DNA of 64,000 nt from Defluviibacillus sp043739385 (lineage in GTDB: Bacteria; Pseudomonadota; Gammaproteobacteria; Burkholderiales; Burkholderiaceae_C). This document shows positions 16,847 through 24,870 of this stretch, in pieces; the stretch's first letter is position 1; each line of letters opens with the position of its first letter. The stretch covers positions 62,001 through 126,000 of the forward strand of contig JAYUED010000002.1 of assembly GCA_043739385.1 (NCBI GenBank), given 5' to 3'. The translations under genes were made by a program, and so were the position numbers. The notes under the pieces were generated by a model. That model ran no database searches. It had not been told where the DNA came from and was given only the letters and a program-made list of their open reading frames with translations.

Positions 16847-17676
16847 TGACCTCAACGACAACAGACACAACATCTACAACAGCTATAACGGATAAACCCA
16901 TGAACGGTCGCCTCTACCTCGTCCCCGCACCGCTGGATTTCGGCTGTGACACGCAGGCCCCTCTGGACGATGTGATTCCCCGCGGCACCTTGGTGGTGGC
17001 AGCGCGTTTGCAGCACTGGGTGTGTGAAAACGCTAAAACTACGCGGGCTTATTTAAAGCGGGTTAATGCCTTGCAGCCCTTATCCAGTGAGCTACAGGCA
17101 CTTCACATTCAGGAACTCCCGCGTGAAGTCCATAAAAAGGGTGACCACCAACCCCACAGCTTTGACGCCAAACCACTGCTGACAGCCGCGCTGGCAGCGA
17201 ACGGCGGGCATGACATCGGACTGGTCAGCGAGGCCGGAATGCCTGCGGTGGCCGACCCAGGTTCTTCGGTGGTGCGCGCAGCCCATGAACTGGGACTTAC
17301 CGTGGTGCCGCTGGTTGGGCCGGTGTCGCTGCTGCTGGCCTTGGCCGCAAGCGGACTGAACGGGCAAAACTTCGCTTTTGTCGGCTACCTGCCCCAAGAC
17401 AGCGACGCACGAACCGCGCGCATTCGCGAGCTGGAATCGCTGGCGCTCAAAACCGGCCAAGCGCAGCTGTTCATTGAAACGCCCTACCGCAATGCCCAAC
17501 TGCTGCAGGCGCTGGTGCAGACGCTACAAGCCAACACACGGCTGGCGGTCAGCAGCGGGTTGACGCTGGCTACAGCGGCCACCTGCAGCCAGGGGGTAAA
17601 AGCGTGGAAACAGAACCCCAACACTGCTGGTGCGCCGAATAATTCGACGCCTGCAGTGTTTGCTATCGGGCGATAG
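16846..17676 (+). CDS. Tetrapyrrole/RsmI-like SAM-dependent methyltransferase
   Basis: A 276-residue protein of the tetrapyrrole methylase fold (PF00590), the family of the 16S rRNA ribose methylase RsmI. Visible motifs are LYLVPAPL near the start, GLVSEAGMPAVADPGSSVV (about residue 130, the counterpart of the RsmI DAGTP loop) and VVPLVGP (about 155). It lacks the C-terminal extension of RsmI. The ATG at 16846 shares its A with the maf stop codon; a GTG three bases earlier and an ATG at 16900 are alternatives. Coupling to maf is common in Burkholderiales. The substrate is uncertain; an RNA is likely. Confidence 0.78.
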   Translation: MTSTTTDTTSTTAITDKPMNGRLYLVPAPLDFGCDTQAPLDDVIPRGTLVVAARLQHWVCENAKTTRAYLKRVNALQPLSSELQALHIQELPREVHKKGDHQPHSFDAKPLLTAALAANGGHDIGLVSEAGMPAVADPGSSVVRAAHELGLTVVPLVGPVSLLLALAASGLNGQNFAFVGYLPQDSDARTARIRELESLALKTGQAQLFIETPYRNAQLLQALVQTLQANTRLAVSSGLTLATAATCSQGVKAWKQNPNTAGAPNNSTPAVFAIGR

Positions 17677-17710
17677 CAGGGGTTGGCGAGATTGGCGGGA
17701 TTGGCAAAAA

Positions 17711-18856
17711 TTACCCGCGTCGCGTCTTCACCGCTTGCGACAGTACGCCCAGCGCCGCCATCGAATCATCCCAGCCGATGCACGCATCGGTGATGCTGGT
17801 GCCATAGGCCAACTTGCTGGCATCGTCTTTGCCCGGTGTGAACTTCTGGGCGCCAGCGTTGATGTGGCTTTCGATCATCACGCCGAAAATGCTGTGTGAG
17901 CCACCTGAAATTTGCGCCGCGATATCGCCGGCCACTTCGATTTGCTTTTGGTGCTGCTTGCTGCTGTTGGCATGGCTGCAATCGACCATCAACGAAGCGG
18001 GTAACTTGGCTGCGATCAGGTCTTTACAGGCTGCGGCTACGCTAGATGCGTCGTAGTTCGGCGCTTTGCCGCCGCGCAGGATGACGTGACAGTCTTTGTT
18101 GCCATTGGTTTGCACAATGGCAACCTGGCCATTTTTGTGGATTGACAAAAAGTGGTGCCCACCAGCTGCGGCCTGAATGGCGTCAGTGGCGATTTTGATA
18201 TTGCCATCGGTGCCGTTTTTGAAGCCGATCGGCGCTGACAAGCCAGAGGCCAGTTCGCGGTGAATCTGGCTCTCGGTGGTGCGCGCGCCGATTGCGCCCC
18301 AAGAGATCAAATCGCCAATGTACTGGGGCGAGATCACATCCAAGAACTCGCTACCAGCGGGCAGGCCAATGCGGTTGATTTCAATCAGCAGTTGGCGGGC
18401 GATGCGCAGACCTTCATCGATGCGACAGCTTTCATCCAGGTAAGGGTCGTTGATAAGACCCTTCCAGCCCACCGTGGTGCGGGGTTTCTCAAAGTACACA
18501 CGCATCACGATTTCCAGCGTATCCGCGTACTGCTCGCGCAGTGGCTTCAGACGGCGGGCGTAGTCAATGGCAGCCGCCGGGTCATGGATAGAGCAAGGCC
18601 CGATCACCACCAGCAGGCGGTCGTCCTTGCCCGTCATGATGTTGTGAATTCGCTTGCGCGTGCTGTCAATCAGCTGCTCTGTGGCAGTACCCCGGATAGG
18701 GAAAAAGCGGATGAGATGTTCTGGAGGAGGTAACACGGTGATGTCCTTGATGCGCTCGTCGTCGGTCTGGCTGGTGCGGTCGATGGGCTGCGTGCCAGGG
18801 GGATACCAGGTATCGGCATCGGGGGAGCTGGCGTGGGCTTGTTTCAGGGCGGTCAT
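17711..18856 (-). CDS. aroG: 3-deoxy-7-phosphoheptulonate synthase (DAHP synthase, class I)
   Basis: A 381-residue type I DAHP synthase, the first enzyme of the shikimate pathway, joining phosphoenolpyruvate and erythrose 4-phosphate in the cytoplasm. Key motifs are IGPCSIHDP (metal Cys, about residue 87), EKPRTTVGWKGLINDP (about 123), GARTTESQIHRE (about 180), VDCSHANSSK (metal His, about 288), MIESHINAG (metal Glu, about 324) and SITDACIGWDD (metal Asp, about 352). The ATG at 18856 has AAGGAAA upstream. The 260-base leader holds an aromatic-rich peptide gene and an intrinsic terminator, so expression is probably attenuated by charged aromatic tRNAs. Which of the AroF/G/H specificities applies cannot be told. 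Confidence 0.93.
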   Translation of the reverse strand: MTALKQAHASSPDADTWYPPGTQPIDRTSQTDDERIKDITVLPPPEHLIRFFPIRGTATEQLIDSTRKRIHNIMTGKDDRLLVVIGPCSIHDPAAAIDYARRLKPLREQYADTLEIVMRVYFEKPRTTVGWKGLINDPYLDESCRIDEGLRIARQLLIEINRIGLPAGSEFLDVISPQYIGDLISWGAIGARTTESQIHRELASGLSAPIGFKNGTDGNIKIATDAIQAAAGGHHFLSIHKNGQVAIVQTNGNKDCHVILRGGKAPNYDASSVAAACKDLIAAKLPASLMVDCSHANSSKQHQKQIEVAGDIAAQISGGSHSIFGVMIESHINAGAQKFTPGKDDASKLAYGTSITDACIGWDDSMAALGVLSQAVKTRRG

Positions 18857-18928
18857 CGTGGTTTCCTTAAGGTGAACTCAATAATTAACAAAATGCAATA
18901 ACGAAAAGCTTACGAAAAATACAGGGGC

Positions 18929-18965
18929 AAAAAAAAACCGCCTGAGTTGTGAAACTCTGGCGGTT
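18929..18965 (-). terminator. Attenuator terminator in the DAHP synthase leader
   Basis: Read on the minus strand, AACCGCC-A-GAGTT-TCAC-AACTC-A-GGCGGTT forms a stem with 12 base pairs and one A/A mismatch, followed by nine T. It lies 19-55 bases after the leader-peptide stop and 71 bases before the aroG start. Its 5' arm CCGCC can instead pair with GGCGG at 19003-19007, which is in leader codons 17-18. This is the two-state geometry of translation-coupled attenuation. Confidence 0.8.
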
Positions 18966-18983
18966 GTCGTGAGGTGTGCAGTT

Positions 18984-19055
18984 TTACAGTTGCGCCTCTC
19001 GTCCGCCGGGGACTGAGAACCAAAAGTAAAAATAGGCAAATTTGCGAAGCTGCAT
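18984..19055 (-). CDS. Aromatic-rich leader peptide of DAHP synthase (attenuation)
   Basis: A 23-codon frame with ATG at 19055 and TAA at 18984. After MQLRK it runs FAYFYFWF (residues 6-13), so seven of eight consecutive residues are Phe, Tyr or Trp. It is followed, on the same strand, by a strong intrinsic terminator and then by the DAHP synthase gene. This is the arrangement of classical amino-acid leader peptides such as TrpL and PheL. Ribosome stalling at the aromatic block would let the GGCGG in codons 17-18 pair with the terminator's CCGCC arm and allow read-through. The ribosome-binding site is weak. The peptide itself probably has no other function. Confidence 0.82.
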   Translation of the reverse strand: MQLRKFAYFYFWFSVPGGREAQL

Positions 19056-19080
19056 AGAAGATAACTGTAGCACAGGTACG

Positions 19081-19109
19081 TAAATAGCTGCCTGCAACCA
19101 GTGTTTCAA
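19081..19109 (-). promoter_or_regulatory. Candidate sigma-70 promoter of the aroG leader
   Basis: On the minus strand TTGAAA (19109-19104) and TATTTA (19086-19081) are separated by 17 bases, placing transcription start about 20 bases before the leader ATG. The -10 box is a poor match. The site lies just after the tldD stop codon, so the leader would have its own promoter rather than depend on tldD transcription. Confidence 0.35.
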
Positions 19110-19116
19110 AAGCAAT

Positions 19117-20577
19117 TTATGCCGTACCGCCCACCGTCAATCCATCAATACGCAGCGTAGGTTGCCCCACCCCCACAGGCACACTTTGGCCTTCTTTGCC
19201 GCAGGTGCCGACACCGGGGTCGAGCTTCATATCGTTACCGATAAGGCTGACTTTCTTCAGGCATTCCGGGCCGCTGCCAACAATCGTGGCGCCTTTGACC
19301 GGGTACTGAATTTTGCCGTTCTCGACCCAAAATGCCTCGCTCGCCGAGAAAACGAACTTGCCGGACGTAATGTCCACCTGCCCGCCGCCAAAATTACTGG
19401 CATAGAGGCCTTTTTTGATGCTGGCAATGACTTCTTGCGGGTCTTTGTCACCGCCCATCATGTAGGTGTTGGTCATGCGCGGCATCGGGACATGGGCGTA
19501 GCTTTCGCGACGACCATTGCCTGTGGGCTTAACGCCCATCAGGCGGGCGTTCATGGAGTCCTGGATGTAGTTTTTCAGGATGCCGTCTTCGATGAGCACA
19601 TTGCGCTGAGTGACATGACCTTCGTCGTCCACGTTGAGCGAACCCCGGCGGTCCTGGAGGGTGCCGTCGTCCAACACCGTCACACCCTTGGCGGCGACAC
19701 GTTGGCCGATGCGACCTGCGAAGGCGCTGGAGCCCTTGCGGTTGAAATCGCCCTCGAGGCCATGACCGATAGCCTCATGCAGCAAGATGCCAGGCCAGCC
19801 GGACCCCAACACCACAGTCATCTCGCCTGCAGGAGCAGGGCGGGCTTCCAGATTGGTCAGCGCAGCGTTAACGGCATCGCTCACGTACTCTTCAATCTTG
19901 GCATCATCAAAGTAGGCGAATCCGAAGCGGCCACCGCCGCCACCAGAGCCGGTTTCGCGGCGGCCATTTTGCTCTGCCATCACGGTGACGGACAGGCGCA
20001 CCAGTGGGCGCACGTCAGCGGCCAGGGTGCCATCCATTCGGGCGACCATCACCACGTCGTACTCGCTGGCGAGGCCAGCCATTACCTGCATGATGCGCGG
20101 ATCTTTGGCACGGGCGAGTTTCTCGACGCGACCCAGCAATTCAACTTTGGCAGTGCTGTCCATCGAGGCGATGGGGTCGAGGCCGCTGTAGAGCGAACGA
20201 CTTTTTGCTATTTTTTTGGTGGCAACCTTGGCACGCTTATTCTGCGCTGCAGCCGAAATGGTGCGAACAGTGCGCGCCGCATCGAGCAACGAGGCTTCAG
20301 AGATGTCGTCCGAATAGGCAAACGCGGTTTTTTCGCCACTAACGGCCCGCACACCGACGCCTTGGTCAATGCTGAAGGAGCCGGTTTTGACGATGCCTTC
20401 TTCCAGGCTCCAGCCTTCGCTGCGGGTGTATTGGAAGTACAGGTCAGCGTCGTCCACCTTGTGGGCGGTGATTTCGGCCAGCGCACGGGTGAGATGCGAC
20501 TCGTCGAGACCGAAAGGTTGTAACAACAGGCCCTGGGCAATGGCCAAACGTTCGATGGTGGGTTCGCGTGAAATCAT
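19117..20577 (-). CDS. tldD: Metalloprotease TldD
   Basis: A 486-residue TldD, the partner of TldE/PmbA in a heterodimeric zinc metalloprotease that degrades unfolded or leader peptides, including microcin and CcdA processing in E. coli. The N-terminal part has DADLYFQYTRSEGWSLEEG and the SGEKTAFAY segment. The catalytic motif HEAIGHGLEGDF (HExxxH) is near residue 255, with downstream metal-ligand region and GNGRRESYAHVPMPRMTN. The ATG at 20577 fits the family N-terminus; an in-frame ATG at 20622, directly after the upstream stop codon, is possible. No tldE is in the window, which is normal. Confidence 0.92.
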   Translation of the reverse strand: MISREPTIERLAIAQGLLLQPFGLDESHLTRALAEITAHKVDDADLYFQYTRSEGWSLEEGIVKTGSFSIDQGVGVRAVSGEKTAFAYSDDISEASLLDAARTVRTISAAAQNKRAKVATKKIAKSRSLYSGLDPIASMDSTAKVELLGRVEKLARAKDPRIMQVMAGLASEYDVVMVARMDGTLAADVRPLVRLSVTVMAEQNGRRETGSGGGGGRFGFAYFDDAKIEEYVSDAVNAALTNLEARPAPAGEMTVVLGSGWPGILLHEAIGHGLEGDFNRKGSSAFAGRIGQRVAAKGVTVLDDGTLQDRRGSLNVDDEGHVTQRNVLIEDGILKNYIQDSMNARLMGVKPTGNGRRESYAHVPMPRMTNTYMMGGDKDPQEVIASIKKGLYASNFGGGQVDITSGKFVFSASEAFWVENGKIQYPVKGATIVGSGPECLKKVSLIGNDMKLDPGVGTCGKEGQSVPVGVGQPTLRIDGLTVGGTA

Positions 20578-20622
20578 GGTTGGATTGTAGGCTTCGGATG
20601 AATTTCGGGCGTTGTCAGGCAT

Positions 20623-21540
20623 TTACGCGTTTGACAGCAACTTGAACACGGCTGCATCGTCGAGGTCGACCATGCCAGCGCGGGACGCCGCCTCAAACAC
20701 CGCGGAGGCACTGGCCCCCAGCGGGCCGATGAAGCCTGCGGCTTTGGCCGCCGCCACGGCAAGGCGGGTGTCTTTTTGCAGCAGAGTCATGTGGGCTCGC
20801 GGGGCATAGTCTCCCGCCCCATCATTGGCCAGCACACGGCGCATACGGTCGGAGCCTATCCAGCTTTGGCCACTGGACTGCTCGATCACGTTCAGCATAG
20901 TCGCCAAATTCAGCCCCATTCGCTGAGCCATGACCAAGCCCTCGGCAGCAGCAACGAGGTTGATGCCCGCGACCAAGTTGTTGACCAGCTTGGTACGCGC
21001 ACCATCACCTGGACGCTGGCTGACGTGATGCCGCTTGTGCGACAGGGCTTGGAGCAACGCGGCATTGGCAGCAAGCACGGCATCAGGCGCGGCCAGCATC
21101 AGACTCATGCTGCCATCACGGGCACGGGCAGGACCACCTGACATGGGGGCATCAATGGTCTGGACGCCACGCTCGGCCAACAGATGGGTGAAACGTTCCA
21201 CATCTTCGGGGGCGATGGTGGGACACAGCAACACGGTATGGCCGGGCGTAAGGTGATTCGCAGCACCCTGCGGGCCAAAAAGAACAAATTCAGTCTGGGT
21301 CGCATCCACCACGCAGACAATTAATACTATGCAACTCATAGCAATTAATGCAGAACTTGATTGCACAACAGCCCCTGAAGACTGCAATTCTGCCGTTTTA
21401 GCCTCGTCCAAGTCATGCACCTGAACTGGCCAGCCCTGAGCAAGTAAATTCGCAGCCATCGCGCCGCCCATGTTGCCCACACCGATGATGCCTACCGAGA
21501 GCTTCGCAGAAAGTTTCGAATTAACCGCCATATCCTTCAT
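20623..21540 (-). CDS. NAD(P)-dependent 3-hydroxyisobutyrate dehydrogenase-family oxidoreductase
   Basis: A 305-residue beta-hydroxyacid dehydrogenase. The N-terminal Rossmann motif is GIIGVGNMGGAMAANL (residues 17-32). The substrate-binding signature DAPMSGGPARARDGSM is around residue 130, and the catalytic lysine is in GARTKLVNNLVAG (about 184). Relatives include 3-hydroxyisobutyrate, tartronate semialdehyde and L-threonate dehydrogenases, so the substrate is open. It starts by overlapping the rodA stop (ATGA) and ends directly before the tldD frame, so it is co-transcribed with unrelated housekeeping genes. The segment at 21310-21360 is unusually AT-rich for the gene. Confidence 0.85.
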   Translation of the reverse strand: MKDMAVNSKLSAKLSVGIIGVGNMGGAMAANLLAQGWPVQVHDLDEAKTAELQSSGAVVQSSSALIAMSCIVLIVCVVDATQTEFVLFGPQGAANHLTPGHTVLLCPTIAPEDVERFTHLLAERGVQTIDAPMSGGPARARDGSMSLMLAAPDAVLAANAALLQALSHKRHHVSQRPGDGARTKLVNNLVAGINLVAAAEGLVMAQRMGLNLATMLNVIEQSSGQSWIGSDRMRRVLANDGAGDYAPRAHMTLLQKDTRLAVAAAKAAGFIGPLGASASAVFEAASRAGMVDLDDAAVFKLLSNA

Positions 21541-22691
21541 GATTGAACCAGCCTTTTAGATTTTGCGATCGACATCAAAATCCCAATTCCCAGCCCCAAA
21601 GTCACCATCGCGGTGCCACCATAGCTGATGAAGGGCAAGGGCACGCCGACCACCGGTAGGATGCCGCTGACCATACCCATATTGACAAAAGCGTAGGTAA
21701 AGAAAATCAACGACACACTGCCCGCCAGCAAGCGGGTGAACAGCGTAGAGGCGTAAAGCGCGATCATCAGGCCGCGCATCAGCAAAAAGATGAAGCCGCA
21801 AATCAGAAATAGATTGCCCACCAAGCCATATTCTTCAGAAAACGCAGCAAAAATAAAGTCGGTGGTGCGCTCGGGTATGAACTCCAGGTGCGTTTGCGTG
21901 CCCTGCATAAAGCCCTTACCCCAAGTACCGCCTGAGCCGATGGCGATCATGCCTTGGATAATGTGAAAGCCCTTGCCCAAGGGGTCGCGCGAAGGGTCTA
22001 GCAGAGTACAGATGCGTTGTTGCTGGTAATCGTGCAACACCGGCCAGCGAAAACCATCCGCGCAGAGTTCGGGCTCGAACCACACGATGGCCGCCATGCA
22101 ACAAAGGCCAATTAACAAGGGTGGCAATATCAGCTTCCAGCTCAGCCCCGCAAAAAAGATCACCGAAAGCCCTGCCGACAGCACCAGGATGCCAGTCCCC
22201 AAGTCCGGCTGCGTGACGATCAACCCTACTGGCACGGCCAACAACACCAGTGCCACAGCGAAGTCCAGAGGACGCAGCAAGCCTTCACGCTTTTGAAACC
22301 ACCAGGCTAGCATTAAGGGCATGGCAATTTTGAGAATTTCACTGGGCTGGATTGTGACGCCCAAATTCAACCAGCGGCGGGCGCCCTTTTTGGTAACACC
22401 AAACACAGCGACCGCCACCAACAGCGTAACTCCTAGCACATACAGGGGAACGGCCAGTGTCATCAAGCGATGGGGGGGAATTTGAGCGACAAAAAACAAA
22501 ATAGTGCCCGCAATCAGCATATTGCGACCATGGTCAACAAAGCGAGAGCCGTGGTCATAGCCAGAGGAATACATGGTCAACAGACCGGCACACCCGAGCA
22601 AGAACACCGCAAAGGCCAGCGGCCCGTCAAAGCCCTTAAACAAGGGGACGATTCGCTGAAACAGCGAGGGTTTTTCAAATACAAAAGCCAT
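21537..22691 (-). CDS. rodA: Rod-shape determining peptidoglycan polymerase RodA
   Basis: A 384-residue SEDS-family glycosyltransferase with about ten membrane helices. Motifs are WLNLGVTIQPSEILKIAMPL (about residue 108), GMIAIGSGGTWGKGF (about 240) and the catalytic loop PERTTDFIFAAFSEEYGL (about 262, with the essential Asp). RodA polymerises glycan strands for cell elongation together with PBP2. In most relatives it ends the mreBCD-mrdA-rodA operon; here the upstream neighbour is a DUF429 gene after 76 bases, so this copy lies apart from those genes or they lie elsewhere. The ATG at 22691 (MAFVFEKPSLFQRI) fits the family start. Confidence 0.9.
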   Translation of the reverse strand: MAFVFEKPSLFQRIVPLFKGFDGPLAFAVFLLGCAGLLTMYSSGYDHGSRFVDHGRNMLIAGTILFFVAQIPPHRLMTLAVPLYVLGVTLLVAVAVFGVTKKGARRWLNLGVTIQPSEILKIAMPLMLAWWFQKREGLLRPLDFAVALVLLAVPVGLIVTQPDLGTGILVLSAGLSVIFFAGLSWKLILPPLLIGLCCMAAIVWFEPELCADGFRWPVLHDYQQQRICTLLDPSRDPLGKGFHIIQGMIAIGSGGTWGKGFMQGTQTHLEFIPERTTDFIFAAFSEEYGLVGNLFLICGFIFLLMRGLMIALYASTLFTRLLAGSVSLIFFTYAFVNMGMVSGILPVVGVPLPFISYGGTAMVTLGLGIGILMSIAKSKRLVQS

Positions 22692-22767
22692 GCAGGTGAT
22701 TATCCCGCAGGCGTGTACGCCCTTTGTCCGTTTACCAAACAGCTCCAAACTGATGGCACGAGCTCAC

Positions 22768-23697
22768 TCAGGCACTCACAATCCAGCCTTCCAACGCATC
22801 AAAGTCAGCGGGCAAGCCGTAGCAGACATCCCCTTTTTGCGCACAATTCAGCGCCCATGCGGCTTGCAACAGGCAGAGCACTGCGTCCAGGCTGTCACCG
22901 CTGGCATCGTCCACCAGTACATCTCGCTGGGCGTGGCTGAGCTTAAGGGCCAAGCCAAGCCGGGTCTGGCCATGCTCCAGTGCAGTAATGAGGTCTTTAC
23001 GGGCAATCAGACGCTCGGGTGTTTGCGCCTTGCGGTCATCGCTTTTGTAACTTGTACGGCCTAGAACCTCGCGGGAGAGCAGGCCCGGGTAGGCTTCTAG
23101 CGCTGTCCGGTGGGCAAATCCCTGTGCGTCCCGGCTAACGGGAAGTGCAGGCGTGCCAGTGTGCAAACCGGGCAATTCTGCCCCCGCTTGCAGCAGCAGC
23201 GGCACACCGGCGTGCAGCATGTAGGCCACAGGCGGGTTCACCCACTTCATAGACGAGCTTGAGCCTGCGGGTATATCGGTAGCACGGTGGGCGAATTTCC
23301 CCCCCACGGGACGGGCATCACAAAAGGCGCGGAAATGTGCGCGAATTTCGGCCCGGCTAAGTGCGCTGTAGTGCTGCATGCAGCTCAGCCAATCGTCGGG
23401 CCAGCCCAACGATTCAACCAGTTCACGGGGCAAGCCGAAGGGCAAATCGAACGCCCCCAACCATGCGGGCGGGCCGGGCGATGGCAAGGCGGAGTCCCCA
23501 GTGAGCCAGAAACCCAATGCCTCCAGACTATCAAAACGCTCTAATTTTGATAGCTGAACACGCGCACCTATTAACCGCCCTACTGCAATAACAACAGGTT
23601 TTCGGCGACTGGGACTGCTAGAGAAGTCACAGCCCAGCAGTACACGGGGCGGCGATACAGAAAGAGGAGCAGGAACAGACGGAGTAGAACTAGGCAC
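22768..23697 (-). CDS. DUF429 domain protein (predicted RNase H-like fold)
   Basis: A 309-residue DUF429 protein. The first strand VLLGCDFSSSPSRRKPVVIAVG (about residues 20-41) carries the acidic residue typical of an RNase H-like fold. GAFDLPFGLPRELVE (about 88), ALEAYPGLLSREVLG (about 199) and the acidic segment DDASGDSLDAVLCLLQAAW (about 264) are the other conserved blocks. These fit a metal-dependent nuclease core, but no activity is established for the family. It overlaps the BLUF gene by 8 bases, so the two are translationally coupled. A 17-bp word shared with xdhB, itself part of an inverted repeat CTATCAAAA-N8-TTTTGATAG, is embedded at 23528-23554. Confidence 0.8.
   Translation of the reverse strand: MPSSTPSVPAPLSVSPPRVLLGCDFSSSPSRRKPVVIAVGRLIGARVQLSKLERFDSLEALGFWLTGDSALPSPGPPAWLGAFDLPFGLPRELVESLGWPDDWLSCMQHYSALSRAEIRAHFRAFCDARPVGGKFAHRATDIPAGSSSSMKWVNPPVAYMLHAGVPLLLQAGAELPGLHTGTPALPVSRDAQGFAHRTALEAYPGLLSREVLGRTSYKSDDRKAQTPERLIARKDLITALEHGQTRLGLALKLSHAQRDVLVDDASGDSLDAVLCLLQAAWALNCAQKGDVCYGLPADFDALEGWIVSA
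23538..23554 (-). repeat. Dispersed 17-bp repeat inside the DUF429 gene, copy 2
   Basis: On the minus strand this is GCTATCAAAATTAGAGC, identical to 7671-7687 in xdhB, and it encodes the same peptide LSKLE. Here it overlaps a 9-bp inverted repeat (CTATCAAAA and TTTTGATAG, 23528-23553). Confidence 0.6.
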
Positions 23698-24112
23698 GGC
23701 CCACGATAGCGGCTGTCGCCATCAACTCTTCCAACAGCGCCAGCGACACCCTGCCCGACACGGCATACGGGTCCAGCTCAGGTGTTTCCGAGTACTTCAA
23801 CAAAATCGAGTGGTTGAGCTTGGCCAGATTAACCTTGCCCATCGTCCACCCGCCAAAGCGGCGTTCAGTGATTTCTTCGTAGTGCAACAGCACCACCTCC
23901 TTGTGACGCGCGTCTTTTTGGATATGGCCATAAAGGTCGCTTACCGGGTTACGACCTCCTTCAATGGCTTGCAAGAAGATACCTCCACCGTAGCAGAGAA
24001 TACCTGTGATACCCAAAGCAGGGTTGTAGTGGCGCGAGCGGATAAGGATGTCGTCAATCGCTTCAGGGCTGCAATCAACGGCGCGGCTGGCGTAAAGCAG
24101 GCGTACAAGCAT
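23690..24112 (-). CDS. BLUF-domain blue-light sensor
   Basis: A 140-residue single-domain BLUF protein that binds FAD and senses blue light. The photoactive residues are present: Tyr7 (RLLYAS), Asn30, Gln48 (GIFLQAIEG), Trp89 and Met91 (FGGWTM). About 45 residues after the core form the two C-terminal helices that pass the signal to a partner, as in short BLUF proteins such as PixD and BlrB. There is no output domain, so it must act on another protein. It begins 2 bases after the folE stop and overlaps the DUF429 gene by 8 bases, so those two products are the natural candidates for partner or pathway. Confidence 0.92.
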   Translation of the reverse strand: MLVRLLYASRAVDCSPEAIDDILIRSRHYNPALGITGILCYGGGIFLQAIEGGRNPVSDLYGHIQKDARHKEVVLLHYEEITERRFGGWTMGKVNLAKLNHSILLKYSETPELDPYAVSGRVSLALLEELMATAAIVGRA

Positions 24113-24114
24113 GA

Positions 24115-24810
24115 TCAGACTTTCTTAGGAATAAGGGATAAAAACTCACGGCGCAAGGAGGAGTCTTTCAAAAACACGCCACGCATGACGGAATTAATCA
24201 TCTTGCTGTCCATGTCTTTCACGCCGCGCCAGCCCATGCAGTAATGGCTGGCTTCCATGACAATCGCCAACCCGTCAGGTTGCGTTTTTTCCATAATCAA
24301 ATCGGCAAGTTGCACCACGGCTTCTTCCTGAATTTGTGGACGCCCCATCACCCACTCGGCGAGACGTGCGTATTTTGAAAGGCCAATCACATTGGTGTGC
24401 TCGTTAGGCATCACGCCAATCCAAATTTTACCGATCACTGGGCATAAATGATGACTGCACGCGCTGCGCACGGAGATAGGGCCGACGATCATCAGCTCGT
24501 TCAAATGGCCCACGTTCGGGAATTCGGTGATAGCGGGTGCCGGTACGTAGCGGCCCCGGAAAACCTCGTTCACGTACATCTTGGCCACACGGCGAGCCGT
24601 ATCACCAGTGTTGTGATCGTTCTCGGTGTCAATCACCATGCTGCTGAGCACGCCTTTCATCTTGTCGGCGACTTCGTCGAGCAGCTTTTCAAGTTCTCCA
24701 GGTTGAATAAATTCAGCGATGTTGTCGTTGGCGAAATAGCGTTTGCGCGACGCCGCAATGCGTTCCCGAATCTTGACGGATACGGGCGTGCCTTCGTTGT
24801 CTGGGTTCAT
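24115..24810 (-). CDS. folE: GTP cyclohydrolase I
   Basis: A 231-residue FolE, which converts GTP to 7,8-dihydroneopterin triphosphate, the first step of folate (and pterin) synthesis. The zinc ligands are Cys118 and His121 (SACSHHLCPVIG) and Cys191 (HYCMGWRGV). The block GLSKYARLAEWVMGRPQIQE (about 143) and the C-terminal SSLRREFLSLIPK complete the family signature. The ATG at 24810 is preferred over a TTG at 24834. A small perfect hairpin GGATAG-CCTT-CTATCC sits at 24840-24855 in the leader. It is followed by the BLUF gene after 2 bases and preceded in the same direction by clsB, an endonuclease-like gene and nudB, which acts on FolE's product. Confidence 0.94.
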   Translation of the reverse strand: MNPDNEGTPVSVKIRERIAASRKRYFANDNIAEFIQPGELEKLLDEVADKMKGVLSSMVIDTENDHNTGDTARRVAKMYVNEVFRGRYVPAPAITEFPNVGHLNELMIVGPISVRSACSHHLCPVIGKIWIGVMPNEHTNVIGLSKYARLAEWVMGRPQIQEEAVVQLADLIMEKTQPDGLAIVMEASHYCMGWRGVKDMDSKMINSVMRGVFLKDSSLRREFLSLIPKKV

Positions 24811-24870
24811 AGGGTACGGAGCTTTGAGGATCAATGTGCGGATAGCCTTCTATCCTAACCGCTAGCTGGA

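Noticed and set aside
19162..20523. 453-codon open frame on the plus strand opposite tldD
   Set aside because: It is fully antisense to tldD, whose motifs and family length are clear. The translation is rich in His, Ala and Gly with no recognisable domain, as expected for an antisense shadow in GC-rich DNA.
22692..22767. Extension of rodA to the upstream in-frame start at 22748
   Set aside because: The added residues lack family character, and the ATG at 22691 gives the normal RodA N-terminus.
24840..24855. Hairpin GGATAG-CCTT-CTATCC in the folE leader as a riboswitch
   Set aside because: It is a single 6-bp stem without conserved junction sequence of any riboswitch class I know. Mentioned only within the folE entry.
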